The notes under the pieces are model-generated. The model had not been told where the DNA came from. It was given only the letters and a program-made list of their open reading frames with translations, and made no database searches. A program made the position numbers and the translations under genes. From assembly GCF_001411555.2 (NCBI RefSeq), contig NC_049911.1:3968001-4032000 (forward strand): a stretch of DNA of 64,000 bases, written 5' to 3'. Every line of letters starts with the position of its first letter. The first letter of the stretch is position 1. Source of the stretch: Juglans regia (lineage: Eukaryota > Streptophyta > Magnoliopsida > Fagales > Juglandaceae). Of this stretch, positions 34,014 to 46,598 are shown one piece after another.

Positions 34014-34370
34014 AAGAGAAGGTTGTGTTGGAGTCTCTATTTTATCATTAGTAGCGACGGTGTATTTCAAGTTTCTAGAATTTTCATTCCAAAAAACATG
34101 TTTGGTTCAAGAAAATGTAGTTTAAGTTATTGTAATATTTTCATTATCTGTAATAGTTTAAGAATTTGTAATGTCGAGTTGTAATCAAGAAACATCGTTC
34201 CATTGATGATTTAAATTTGACGATCACGTTTTCTATCTTCTTAATAAAACTTTGCAAACGTACAAATTATATAATACAATAAACGCAGAAAAGTGCCATA
34301 AACGAGTGGTTCATAATATACATCACATTTATGTGCTGAATAAATGTTTAGTTACAAAAAAATAAAAGCC

Positions 34371-35514
34371 TTAATCTGAGGATGCATTGCGTCGCACCAA
34401 TATCTCTCTTTGAAGTTGCTGGAAATATACTTGCTGAACTTCATTTAACGTACTCACATCGAGCAACATTATGCGCTCCTCTCTCTCCAACCGGGCGATT
34501 TCCAGTTTCTCCGCCTCCAACCTCAGTCTCTCATCCTATTGTCCAATTTTATTTTCCTCCATTTCTCGTTCATATGCCATCTTCTCCGCCTTGAGTCGGA
34601 AAAATTCTTTCTCCTGAGCACGTGACTCCTCTAGGAGAGTATACCTTTTCTTGCTGAGCTCCACAAGCTCTTCTGAGGCTCTACCTTGGGCCTTACGTTT
34701 TCCTTTCTCAGCTTTTCTTCCTATTGGCCTATCCAATTCGATGACATCATTAGTATCCATATTCTCGCCCTCTGTACCACCCACTGAATCAATGGGTGAA
34801 TTAGTTGCCACTGCTGATGTACGCGAATATGTAGGGGACATCGTCGACCTTCGCTTTGTCCCGTCCTTTGTGCAACGCTGATTCCATTTCGGCTGGTCTT
34901 TCAATAGCTGCCAACAATGCTCGAACTGAAATGCCGTTTTCTCAAGCGATTGGTACATGACCTTCGCTTTGTCAAACTTCCAATTCAAAATGAAAATCAA
35001 ATAATTAACCAACCCAAAATGCAGATAAAGGGAACATAATGCATATAAATAATAATAAAGTGGATGCTTATACCTTATCTTGCTCAGTCATGCCACTTTG
35101 ATTCAGCCCTTCAACTTGGGCGAGTTTAGCACAAAATTTGTTCGTCGCCTTTTGAATGGCAGACCACCGATGTATTAAGGACCCAACACTTCGCTCATTT
35201 GTACTTTCTTTATAATCATTGAAGTATTGACTAATTTTTTCCCAAAGTTGGGCGTGTTTTTGGTCCGTTCCTTGGATGGCATCAATGCTACTATTCAGCC
35301 ATGCGGAGACAAGTAACTTGTCTTCTTCGGGGGTGAAGTTTGCACCCCTGGCTGATTTTCTTTGAGAGGGGGGAGGATCTACTTGGGGCGGGGGTGGAGA
35401 GTCATCCAAAGTCACGGGATGTTGTTCACCTTGACCAACATAAATGTAGTCAAGTTCAGGCTCCTGAGTCAGGAGGCTGGTGAAGAACATATTTCCATGC
35501 TCTCCTGAGTCCAT
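34371..35514 (-). pseudogene. Harbinger Myb/trihelix-like partner gene with premature stop
   Basis: Two exons: 35514-35074 and from 34976, joined in frame (GT at 35073, AG at 34977-34978). Exon 1 starts MDSGEHGNMFFTSLL and holds a Myb/SANT-like DNA-binding domain (RGANFTPEEDKLLVSAWLN to SVGSLIHRWSAIQKATNKF). Exon 2 continues FQFEHCWQLLKDQPKWNQ and a charged coiled-coil tail. A TAG at 34536-34538 interrupts the coiled coil, yielding 293 residues. The frame then stays open for a further 54 codons (DERLRLEAEKLEIARLEREE...) to TAA at 34371, giving about 348 residues otherwise. This is the ORF1-type partner of Harbinger transposases. Truncation may or may not abolish function because the DNA-binding part is intact. 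Confidence 0.85.
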
Positions 35515-36353
35515 CTCTAAAAATTTGTAAACATAAAACATGTGATACACATGTTAGAAAATTAAGAAAAAAATTTGCAAGTGATTTTTGTAGCCGGCTC
35601 AGGAATCCTATGGCAACGTATGACGACACACTTGGCACCCTCCCTTGCATGGTTGCAACAACCGGTTGCCACTATTTATCGGCCATCCGGGTTACCATGC
35701 CATGGACCAAAGTGTTCTATCATCATGTTCGGATTGTCTTATCATCACAGCCGAGGGGTTAAGACAACTCAGATCCAATAAAAAATTTAGTTTGAAAACG
35801 TGAAAATAAGAGCATTCCCATCCACTTCCCTAAACACTTGTGTGTTTTAAATGTGGCTCAGAATGGGTTACAAAATTTACATCATGTGTGAGAGAGGAGC
35901 CCAACATCAAATGGCTGCAAAACCTTACCCAAACCCCACGTGCCTTTTGTGAAAACTATTACAAACTGCAGTATGATCATTCGGGTAAGGATTACCCCGC
36001 CATCTCAATGGGGCCCATTAACACTTATGAATTATCTTACTAAACCCCATCATCATAGCCTAACAGTAGACATGCAGCCCCCTCCCTCCCTCCCCCACAA
36101 GTAATAATTATTCATCAGTACTAAACACGGCAAAGGTCCCAATAGCACAGACAGATTCACAGCCAGGGGTTAGAGAAGGAAAATCCAATACTAAACAGCA
36201 TGCAAAGTGCATAAGAACATAAAAACAGATTTTATCTTTGTCAAACTAACAGAGTTTAGTCCATGGGAACAATAATTAAAGAGATAACAATAGCTCAAAC
36301 CAGCAAACACATGCCACAAACTCAGATTAAATAACTGGTATGAGGTAGGATTA
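35515..36353. other. non-coding interior of Harbinger element
   Basis: Lies between the Myb-like gene start and the minisatellite. It should hold the Myb-like gene promoter. A CCCTCCCTCCCTCCC run is at about 36082-36094. No further ORF is recognised. Confidence 0.5.
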
Positions 36354-36644
36354 AAAATTGAAGAGAGTATAAGCTAACAGAAAAAGGGAGTATAGGATTA
36401 AATAACAGAAAATTGAAGAGAGTGTAGGAACAGAAAATTGAAGAGAGTATAGGATTAAATAACAGAAAATTGAAGAGAAAATTGAAGAGAGTATAGGATT
36501 AAATAACAGAAAATTGAAGAGAGTATAGGAACAGAAAATTGAAGAGAGTATAGGAACAGAAAATTGAAGAGAGTATAGGAACAGAAAATTGAAGAGAGTA
36601 TAGGATTAAATAACAGAAAATTGAAGAGAGTATAGGATTAAAAA
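36354..36644. repeat. minisatellite inside the Harbinger element
   Basis: About ten copies of a unit ending CAGAAAATTGAAGAGAGTATAG, in two alternating lengths: 25 bp (GAACAG start) and 32 bp (GATTAAATAACAG start). Three 25-bp units run consecutively near 36530-36605. The orderly mix of two unit types suggests growth by unequal exchange or slippage. Confidence 0.92.
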
Positions 36645-37993
36645 TTTGTATGAAAAATTGATGCACAAAGCACAATCAATAATCAGTTAATGTCATTAAA
36701 AATGGCTTTATATGTGTGGTGATCAGAGGATGACATATATCATTCGGGTGGCTTTGTATGGACATAAACCATTAAAGTTTAATAATACACAACATGTTTG
36801 TCTCCATTATATGGATTATGGGGGGCAAAAACAGCACAAACCAAAAGTATATAGCCATATGTACCCAAACATATATGGTCATTGACAAAATACAAATTAT
36901 ATAACAAGAAATATTCATTATAGTCATGTTGAATGATACAAGAAATGTATCATGTTGAATTATAAATTCCTAAACACATACAAGTAATATTTTTCATAAA
37001 AAATCATTTAACAAAAATACTACAAACCAACAAGGGAGCTCGAAGCTGGTAATGACAAAATGACAGTAATAGTGCCATAAAAAATAACACCATTTGGTCT
37101 CATTGGACAACATGACATGTTTGATGACAACCAACTGGATTATGGTAAATGATTCAAAGGGAAAAAGAGTCGGGCCATACAAAAATGGGGAGTTTTCATA
37201 CGCACTCAGCTTCAGGAATTAATGACCAAATGATGCACAACACTCCACACAAGCTCCACAAAGCAGAGCAATGTCTGAGATTTATCCATGGCAGACAATA
37301 AAGTAACTGTGCCGTGAATGATACATAGCAAAAATTGTTCATTCAAACCGCAGAGCACCCAATAAAATGCAGTGTTTGTATATAGCAGCAAGTCGATTGA
37401 TGAAATAGCACTAAGAAGTCGATAAATCCAGGAACAAAATAAAACCATGGCAGATACATGCATTCTAAATCCAGTGAATATGGGTCACAGATCCATGAAT
37501 ATTCATACCCTAGAGTAGTAATTGAAATCTAGGGTTCTCGGATTTCAAGTGGCAAAACTGACAAATACAATAGATCATAACAATAAAACTCGAAAATATA
37601 TGAGATTCACCATGGAAAGAGGCTCAGTTTGTTCAATTTCTGCGAGAGAGGACAGAGTCCATCCATGGAGAGAAGAAGAGGGCGCGAGTTTCATAGAGAA
37701 GAGAAAACTTACATTCCTGTGGAGTCGATGAAGAGAAGACACCGTAAATGGTGGCAGACGGGGCGAGAGAGGGCCTCCTTCACGAACGAGGGCGATCGAG
37801 AGGGAAGAGAGGAACACGCGGGACCAAGGGCAACATATTTGGGGTTCGGGCGATTTGGGGATGTACAGTGGTTCCCCAAATATGGGGAACGACTGTAGAT
37901 CCCCGAAAAGTAATCCCTAATTTAGGGAATGGGATGGGAGGCGCCAAAATCAATTTCCCTAAATTTCATCTCTAAATTTTAGAGATAATAGTG
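36645..37993. other. non-coding right part of Harbinger element
   Basis: No gene is recognised. Short frames near 37575-37975 rich in Arg/Glu (from GAGAGAGG-type DNA) have no family features. The final 80 bases hold CTAAATTT-rich subterminal repeats before the inverted end. Confidence 0.5.
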
Positions 37994-38022
37994 TTTTAGG
38001 CATCCGGATGGGGATGCTCTCA

Positions 38023-41000
38023 GACGAGGGTGAGGGAGGGATTGGGTTAAGAGGGTGAGGGATGTCTGCTTTGATGCGGTGCGTCCCATTCCTAGTCTAA
38101 TGGGTGGGCTACGTGATTCAGCCCCACATCAGACGTACCGCTCAAAAACGTATCGTGTGTATTTAATGTTCGGACTCATATTCTTATGAATAATATTTAA
38201 TATTATAGACTCTATGTTTATATTAAAGACATGTTTGGACATTTGAATATTTCAGAATTTTGTATAAAAGAAAGAATAAAAATTGAATAAAAATATTATA
38301 AAATTAAAAAATTATTTAAATATTATTTTTATATATTATTTTTATTTTGAAGTTTGTAAAAATTATATTGATTTTTATATTTAAATCATAATTATATAAT
38401 GATTAGTTAAAAACGTAAAAATTAAAAATTAAAAAAATATTTTGTATTTAATGATATCTGAAAATAAAATTATAATAAATTTTGAGAATTTTCAATATCC
38501 AAAGATGCCCTAAAAGATTGTAGAGGATGGAAAACAGTTTATCTGTGTCGAATGTTCATCTAAGAGCATTAGCATTGGATTGGCTATCATATTCTTTAAA
38601 TTTTGACTAATATGTAACTTTTTCACTTTTAGCTAATCATTCAAAACTTGAAGTCTAAATTGTATTAGTCATCACATTCTCTATAATAATAAAATATTAT
38701 TATTTTTTATTATTTATATTTTTTTATTAATTTTTATTTTATTTTTATAATTTTTAATAACCTCCAACAAATCATATTCATTTTTATTTTCACAATCTAA
38801 TAATCTATAATATAATAATCTCATATATATATAGATAGTAAAATCTCATATGAATAAAAATATCATATCTATAATATAATAATATTAAAAAATATTTTTA
38901 GACTTTCTATAGTTCTTTTCATATTTAAAAAGAAGAATGAATTTACTGTAACTTATAGTTTGGATGAAAATAATTTAATTAATTTTATGTGGAGTAAATA
39001 TAGATGATATTTATTAAATTTAAAAATAAAAATATATTTAATTAATTCAATGCCAACACTCTAACGTTACAGTATAGAAAGTAATTTTTAATCAAAAATA
39101 TAAAATAGTTCACTATCTGAGTCTTCTGCATAATAGCAAACTTTGACCCGTGATTCGTAAAGCAGCGCTTCGAATGAATAAAGAAAGGTAGGGCCACAAA
39201 GCTTTGGGAGGATGTCCCGTCGATCCGACTGTCAGATGCTCCAATTCGGAGTTTCTGACAAAAAACTGGAATTATACGGTGCTGTACAGACTGTACTGCT
39301 TCTTAATTTCATTCATTCATTACCAAAAGCAAAGGAGGCCCCAAAAAATAAAAATTAAAAAATAAAATATTTATAAATTAATGTAGATAATTTATATTAA
39401 AATATTTTTATAAATTTAATTTTATCATGTAAATAATATCTATGTGTGTTCTAGATTTATAAATAAATTTATATTTTAAAAAATTCAGATTTAGTTTCTA
39501 TATATTAATTTACTCATTGATTTAAAATAATTAATTTTTAAATTAATTTAGTTTCAATAAAATGTATTGTACAGACTGTACTGCTTCTTAATTTCATTCA
39601 TTACCAAAAGCAAAGGAGGCCCCAAAAATTAAAAATTAAAAAACAAAATATTTATAAATTAATGTAGATAATTTATATTAAAATATTTTTATAAATTTAA
39701 TTTTATCTTGTAAATAATATCTATTTGTGTTGTAGATTTATAAATAAATTTATATTTTAAAAAATTCAGATTTAGTTTCTATATATTAATTTACTCATTG
39801 ATTTAAAATAATTAATTTTTAAATTAATTTAATTTCAATACAATGTATTGAACAATAATAATAAAATATAAAATGTTAGGGGAGGTCATGCTTAAAAGAA
39901 AGGTATATGAAAAGAACATTATGGAAAGTGAGAGTAAGAAAACATAGAAGAGGATGACGGCAAAACAAGGACCATATATTTAATAAATACTTCGTTTGGT
40001 TTCTAAAATTTATTTTAATTTATCTCAATTTATCATTATAATTTTTTTAAATTTTAATAGAAAATATAATAAATAATTTAATTTTTTCAAATATCAAAAT
40101 AATAATATTAAAAAAATAATATTTTAATAATATTTTATCATCTCAACTCAACTCAACTTAATTCAATTCAATATATAAACGCATCCTAATATTGACCACA
40201 ACTACATGCCTAAAATGTGGTCACGTAAATAACTAAATATTCTAGTATCAGGATCCAATTATACAACAACACGCGTCTAATAGAATATCCCACATCTATA
40301 AAATGAGGAAAAAAAAAAAATAGATAGAGATTGCTCGAACTTTGTTTGGATATTAAAAGTATCGGTGATGTTTGAATATATAAGAAATAATAGCTAATAG
40401 TTTGTGAAGGAAAATGCTTGGCCAACCGAGAGGTGGTCCTGAGATATTTTTCCGATTCATTTTTTTATTTAGTGATTAGAAAATTATTTTTTAATAATAT
40501 TATAATTATTTTTAAAATATTTAAGAATATAATAAAAATATACGCGACCCAATTTTTGAATAGTAATAAAATAAATAATATCTGAAAATAATTATATTTC
40601 CAAACAAATCATAAAATGAGCTATAGTGAATTTCTATGAACAGTATATGAAGTATGAACAATAGTATTATTTATACAGTATTCTACGTGATGTTATTAGT
40701 ATTACAAATTGTTAAAAGAGAATTGTTATAGTTATAAAGAGATTTTATAAAAGTAAATTTATAAATTGACGTGATTTCATATGATATGTTAGATCTATTT
40801 TATAATAAAAATAATTTTACAATTAAATGTATTACATCATTAAGTCATGTTAATTTATAAATTTAATTTTATAAAATCTATCGGTGGTTAAATTATTTTT
40901 GTCGTTAAAATACTCGCATTAAACTCTCAATTTGTGAGATGAATTTTCTTTTATTAAAAAACCCTTACGTGAAGTATATTAATTTTTTTTTATTAATTAA

Positions 41001-41440
41001 ATTGGATAACTCGTGACTTTTTCATATTAATTATTTCATTTTTTTGCTCAGATTGATATTACGAATAGGAACGAACTATTGTTTCATGGATAATTTTGGA
41101 GCAGCATTTGGAGGATTGATGTATTTTTTATTTTTCTTCCAAATCCTAACAACAATTCACAGTCGAGAATTGTAAAAAATAATTTGTATTGATATATACA
41201 TAACATATTATATAATAATATTATAAAATGAGGATATTTTTATAAGATATTTTTATAAAATATTTTTTATTTAAAATATAATTATATAAAATATTATAAA
41301 AAATATTGTAAATAAATTATTTTTAAAAAATAATATATAAGAATAAAAATACAAACTAGCCGACACACGATGGAATAAAGTAATTTATATTGAATGATTA
41401 CCGCGTGCTACCGCGCGCGTTATGCCCACCCAAATACAAA
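38023..41440. other. AT-rich spacer with MITEs
   Basis: No gene is supported. At 38228-38510 is a candidate MITE with loosely inverted ends (CATGTTTGGACATTTGAATA and, inverted, GGCATCTTTGGATATTGAAA). A second at about 39990-40190 belongs to the CGTTTGG family seen several more times in this window. The 286-bp tandem duplication at 39283-39852 is listed separately. Confidence 0.55.
39283..39852 (+). repeat. two-copy tandem duplication, about 286-bp unit
   Basis: 39283-39568 and 39569-39852 are nearly identical, each beginning TGTACAGACTGTACTGCTTC and containing CCAAAAGCAAAGGAGGCCCC. Differences are few: one four-base CATT unit, a poly-A length change and scattered substitutions such as ATGTGTGTTCT/ATTTGTGTTGT. 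The short TGTACAGACTGTACTG stretch at the start is itself palindromic. Confidence 0.93.
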
Positions 41441-41457
41441 GACACGCACTCCGACAT

Positions 41458-42548
41458 TATAAATTCAATTACACATCTCTCTGTTTGTCTGTGTCTCTCT
41501 CTCTCTCTCTGCATCGCAAGCTAAAAAGCGGAACGCGCACAGACATCAGATCTAAGATCCAAATCTCAATGCGGTGCGCTCGTTTCCTTTTCTGAGGTAA
41601 AACATCCCAACTCGAATTACTCTTCAGCTACCCGAACTGGGTTTTCAGTATTCGTCTTCGCTTTTGTTATATCTCATATTATTAGTCCGGTTATTGAAAC
41701 TGTATCAACTGGTTCAAGGAGCCCAACGATTTAAACTGGATCTGAATGCATCGTCTTCTCTTTGGTTTCTTTTGTTATCCGTCTCCTTTTTCTTTTCGAT
41801 TTGGTGTCATTGAATCTGATGGGCTCAGCTTCCAAGTTCAGTTCTATTTGATTCTAATAACGGTCATGCAGCTAAGTTGATTATGGAATATCCTTATCCC
41901 ATCTCATTCTATGCTTCTTCTGTTTTCGTTTGCTTGGATAAAGGGTGGGGAGGAAAAGGAATTGAAGTTTTCAATTTTGTCTCTTTCTGAATTTGCGAGC
42001 TGGATATACAGTAACACGAGTTTTGTTTTCTTAATGTAAACACGGCCGGCCTTTAAATGTAGAGTTCTGATTTTTTGGGTGGTTGTTTAGATGAGCTTGA
42101 TGTTCTTATGGCTTCCAAATAGAAGTAACACTTGATTTCCATAAACATGTCTAGTTTATGCAATATTTTTAGTTTGTATTAGTTTGTAATGTTGATTTAC
42201 GTAATTTTGTAATGGAGAGATTCATCGAATGAATGTTAATACTTAATACCCTTGGACAATGTTTCTGGATAGTTTTTATATTTCAATGCATAGAGAATGT
42301 GTGATTTTAATGACCTTATTATGGTAAATTTTGCACTATGCTTGAATAAGAATCTCATGGGGTTAGTGGCTGTGATACAAACTTCTGTGAATAATATAAT
42401 GGCTATGAAAATCATCTCTACCAAACACTGCTTAACAAATGCTAAGGTTTACAATTTTTACGAGGCTTATCGACTTGTAAAAGCTAACTTTCCTCCTATG
42501 TTTTCTTTTCCAAACAAGGTACAGTTTTGTGGACCTTTTGCTTTATAG
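41458..42548 (+). promoter_or_regulatory. CGR gene promoter, 5' UTR exon and leader intron
   Basis: TATAAAT at 41458-41464 is a likely TATA box, placing transcription start near 41490, followed by a CT microsatellite (about 41491-41511). A UTR exon ends TTCTGAG at 41596, followed by GT; the leader intron runs 41597-42548 and ends TTTATAG before the coding exon. The UTR exon holds a nine-codon upstream ORF (41569-41595, MRCARFLF and stop) that ends one base before the splice donor. Confidence 0.68.
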
Positions 42549-42558
42549 AAAAGTAGTC

Positions 42559-45364
42559 ATGTCCAGGAGGCAAGTAAGCTCCACACGACGTGGTGGAAGC
42601 ATTCCGTTTGTGGGAGCCTTAAATTCAAAATCAAAATCTTCTCCCTTATTATCTGTGGGCCTCGTCCTTCTGGTAATGTTCATATGTACACATCGCTTAT
42701 ATTTTTTTGATTCTATAATTTGGTTTTATTCAGTTAGAGGATCATGCTTGTTGGTTACTAACTGTGTTTTTCAATTTCATGCCCGTATTAAAATAGTACA
42801 AAAGCTAGCTCAAGCCATTAGTTGATAACCTAATAGTTTCTTCTTTTCTTCTGGTTGGAATTCACAGGGAGCATTCCTTCTCATTGGCTATGCTTCTCGT
42901 GGCTCAGGTTTGTATTTGGACTGCCTACACCACTCTACTCATTACGTAAAGTGATTTTTAAATTTTAGCCTCAGCAGGCTAGCCATGCCATATTTGGCTT
43001 GCTGCTGTCAAATTTAGCCATGGCGTAGCATGAATTTAGTTGATTTGTTCTTGGGGTACTTTGCTTTTTAGATGAAAACGTTTTTTTCTTCATTTTCTTG
43101 TTCTTGAATTATTGCTTTGATTAACTTTATTTTTTGTTTTTTTTATAAGTAACTTTTATTTTAATGATACAGGTTTATTTGGACGAGATAAAGAATCATT
43201 TAGTAAGGTTGAAGGTAAATTTATTTGGCCTGCTCTCCATTAAAAACAAAAAAAAAAGAATGCTTATTATTGCCTTGTAACTGAACATGTGAATATATCT
43301 TGCCATGTGGTTCTTGGAATTTAGGAACTATATCTGTTCTTTAAACTTCTGAAATACTGAGAACCAAAAGTAATTTTTTTTAAGGAGCTATATTCCTTAT
43401 GGCTGAGTTCAAGTTGATTTTCTTTTGGGTACACTAGAGGCACACTAAACCTATACCAAGCAGTACATACTTATACTAAGGGTCTATTCTTACAAAAAGA
43501 AAGTATGTATTGACAAAAATGGGTGGCCTTCATAGTGAAAAATATTCACTAAGTGTTGCTTTTTCTAGAAACATCAGCCTTTTAAACATGAGATTTTGGT
43601 AAGCTTATTAAGCAAGCAATATTTAAATACATTCAATTCTTGAGTTTGTTGCCTATCAAGATCCAAGATTCTCTTTATATGTTATTTTCTCCAAAACTCA
43701 TAAAAAATACTATTGGATACAATCATTTATATTAGGATGTATAATCTGAGATAAAAAGGGAAATCATTTAGTAAAAAATCCTTACTCATATGCTACTTGA
43801 GATAATATGATCTGCTTTACACGATGATCCTATCTGGAGTTGGTCATGTTTTGCTGCCCATTATGTATCTTGTCGAGACAAGTTCTGAATGTCTCAGATG
43901 TGTTTCGATCTGTATCAGATTGAAATCAGTCAGTTTAAAATTTTTAGCTGATAAAAGTTCAATTCCTATTGGCCAAAAGCGAGTTTTAAGTTAGTGCAAA
44001 GAAATCACCATCCGCAATATGCCCTCAACCATATGTATGAATACAAGTCGGAAATTCATTTCATCTTGCAGGTGACTTTACATGCACGCAAGAAGTTCAG
44101 AGAGCAATACCTATGCTAAAGAAAGCATACGGTGACAGCATGCACAAAATTTTGCATGTAGGCCCCGATACTTGTTCAGTGGTCTCTAAATTGTTAAAAG
44201 AAGATGAAACTGAGGCATGGGGTGTGGAACCATATGACATAGAGGATGCTGATGGAATTTGCAAGAATTTAGTGCGAAAAGGCCTTGTGCGCGTGGCTGA
44301 TATCAAGTTCCCACTACCTTATAGAGCAAAATCTTTTTCCCTTGTTATTGTATCAGACGCTTTGGATTACTTGTCTCCGAAATACCTGAACAAGACCCTT
44401 CCTGAATTTGCAAGGGTGTCTGCTGATGGTCTAGTTATTTTTACAGGTACTTTTATTTTTTCCTTTTCCTTATTTTTCCTTACCATTGCAACAAATTCAA
44501 TATTAAATTCACATGTGATGTTATTTTACATTATGACTCTTCTTATAATTGTTCTGAAGTAATTACACTCTAGCCATATCGGTTTTGAACTTTGGTGTGA
44601 CAATCTCTATGTTTCTCTCCCCCTCTAATTCATGCACACACTACTTTCTTGTTAGTAATGATCTCTGAGTTTTCTTTGCTTTTCAATATTATGTTTAGGT
44701 TACCCTGGTCAACAGAGAGCTAAAGTTGCTGAATTATCCAAATTTGGACGGCCGGTAAGTGTTACTCCTATTTCTTTTATGGCATCTCTCAGCTCCTGGG
44801 TTGGTTTGATTGAACTACTCTTCCCAATCATGTTCTTGTTGATGTCTTAGATGGGGCACTTTTTAATGGAAAAAAAATTGTTAACTCAAAACCTCCAAAC
44901 AAATTTCTTTTGTGATTCAACAATCGTTGGCACTTCTACAATATTAAAACCTTTAAGAACTAGGCAGTCATTGATCTGACTTCTGTCATGGCTAAAATCT
45001 GTTGGTTCATCATTACCGAGTAAAATGGAAGGGTCAAGGCACACTTTCCTCAAAGTCGCTATATTTATACTTTATTTTCGTGTAATATGGTATTGACAAT
45101 TGCTCGATTTATACTTTATCTTGTGGTGATATAGTACATGTTTCTGTAGCCATTTTTCTCGATCTCTTATCAATCCTCATTTTGGCTGTTGTTTATACTT
45201 TTACTGTGAAGGCAAAAATGAGAAGCGCATCTTGGTGGGCACGTTTCTTTGTCCAAACCAGCTTAGAAGAAAATGAAGCTGCCATTAAGAAGTTTGAACA
45301 GGCTGCATCCAAGAATTCGTACAAGCCAGGCTGCCAAGTTTTCCATCTCAACTCATACCATTGA
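42559..45364 (+). CDS. CGR2/3: CGR2/CGR3-type Golgi pectin methyltransferase
   Basis: Six coding exons: 42559-42672, 42868-42907, 43173-43214, 44072-44446, 44699-44754, 45212-45364. They total 780 nt, or 259 residues, the family size. In Arabidopsis, CGR2 (At3g49720) and CGR3 (At5g65810) methyl-esterify homogalacturonan in the Golgi. The N terminus is short and basic (MSRRQVSSTRRGGS), then a single membrane segment LLSVGLVLLGAFLLIGY, typical of a type II Golgi protein. The lumenal part is methyltransferase-like: ILHVGPDTCSVVSKLL (nucleotide-pocket region), EAWGVEPYDIEDAD, and FSLVIVSDALDYLSPKYLNK. The C terminus is SYKPGCQVFHLNSYH. Part of its last intron and 3' flank is duplicated at 52206. 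CGR2 and CGR3 cannot be told apart by reading alone. Confidence 0.93.
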
Positions 45365-46598
45365 TATTTTAAGATTTATAACAACATTTTATTCATGGTA
45401 GTAGTTTTGGGGGGGCGATTCTCTCATGCAAAAACAATGCATGAAAAGCATAAAGCAAAAAACTGTCCAGCTCTCATATAAAACGTACTCTCTGGGGGTG
45501 ATTAGCTTTGGTACCATAGATGTTAAAATGATATTACCTGATGTTTTGTTCTAAACGTTATACAATCAATCTCCATTCATTTTATTAAAAGAAATATAGC
45601 CTGAATTTTGCTTTTATATGTATTGTTTCTGTTTTGTTCACCACCATTTTTAGGAAGCTCTCCTGCAAAAATAAATAGCTACAAATTAATGACTAGGGGA
45701 GATGTTCAAAATGCGCTGCTCTTTGGGACAAAACATCAAAGTCTCGTTTGGATATAAAAATATTCTTAATCTATCTTATTTCATTATTATAATTTTTTTA
45801 AATTTTAATATTTTATATAATAAATAATTTAATTTTTTTAAATTTTAAAATAATAATAATATTAAAAAATAATATTTTATTTAATTCATTTAAAATCATC
45901 TCTTCTTAGTTCATTATCCAACAAGCATATGAGACATAATCTTAAATCCAAATTAGTTTTCATTCATTTATGCAAACTATCACCTTGTTTTAAAAATGAT
46001 AAATATATAACTAGGCTATCATTTCATTATCCTCTTTGAAAAAAAATGATATACTTATAATGATAAAATAATTATAAAATAATTATAGGTGTATCATTTT
46101 CTGCTCTCTTCATCAAAAGTGGTAGTGGAATCCTAATAGGCCTGACAAGTGAGATTCAAAAAGGAAAAGTATCGCAGAGGTTAGGTTTGGATATAAAAAT
46201 ATTTTATTTCATCATATTTTATTTAATTATTATAAATTTATTAAATTTATATATAAAATATAATAAATAATTTAATTTTTTTAAATCTTAAAATAAAAAT
46301 AATATTATAATAATATTTTATTTAAATTTCAAATTTTATTTTAACTCATCTCATTGCACATCCTCACTGTCCAAACCTGCCCGTTTCCCAATTGAGAAAT
46401 GATACTTGCAGTCGTGAGCGTGCAGTCGCCGTGCAGTCGCTTTGAAAAAAGTGAATAAATAAGGGACCCACCTGAAAAGAAATTAATTTTTTAATAGTAG
46501 ACCCCACTCTTTTTTAAAGCGACTGTACGGCGTTTGCGCATTCCACGCGAAAACATTTAAAAAGTGCAACACGAAAACATTTTGGGTCAATTGATTTT
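45365..46598. other. CGR 3' flank with two CGTTTGG-family MITEs
   Basis: Two AT-rich, roughly 200-bp MITE-like inserts, one at 45742-45930 (starts TCTCGTTTGGATATAAAAAT) and one at 46181-46382 (starts TTAGGTTTGGATATAAAAAT, ends CACTGTCCAAACCTG). Both share the interior AATATAATAAATAATTTAA and both recur in the duplicate block at 52.9-53.5 kb. Confidence 0.7.

Larger units (their letters stand above)
32128..38019 (+). mobile_element. PIF/Harbinger DNA transposon, nearly complete
   Basis: A 5,892-bp element with perfect 26-bp terminal inverted repeats (32128-32153 and 37994-38019, beginning GAGCATCCCCATCCGGAT), flanked by the 3-bp direct repeat TCA (32125-32127 and 38020-38022). The 3-bp target duplication, the DDE_4-type transposase on the plus strand and the divergent-layout Myb/SANT-like protein on the minus strand are the hallmarks of PIF/Harbinger. 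The transposase frame is intact; the partner gene has one premature stop. A minisatellite fills part of the right half. The perfect ends and intact transposase point to recent activity. Confidence 0.95.

Noticed and set aside
36354..36644. CRISPR-like array
   Set aside because: Units are contiguous with no unique spacers, and this is plant DNA; it is a minisatellite.
42297..42548. 83-codon frame upstream of CGR
   Set aside because: It lies in the leader intron and has no domain.
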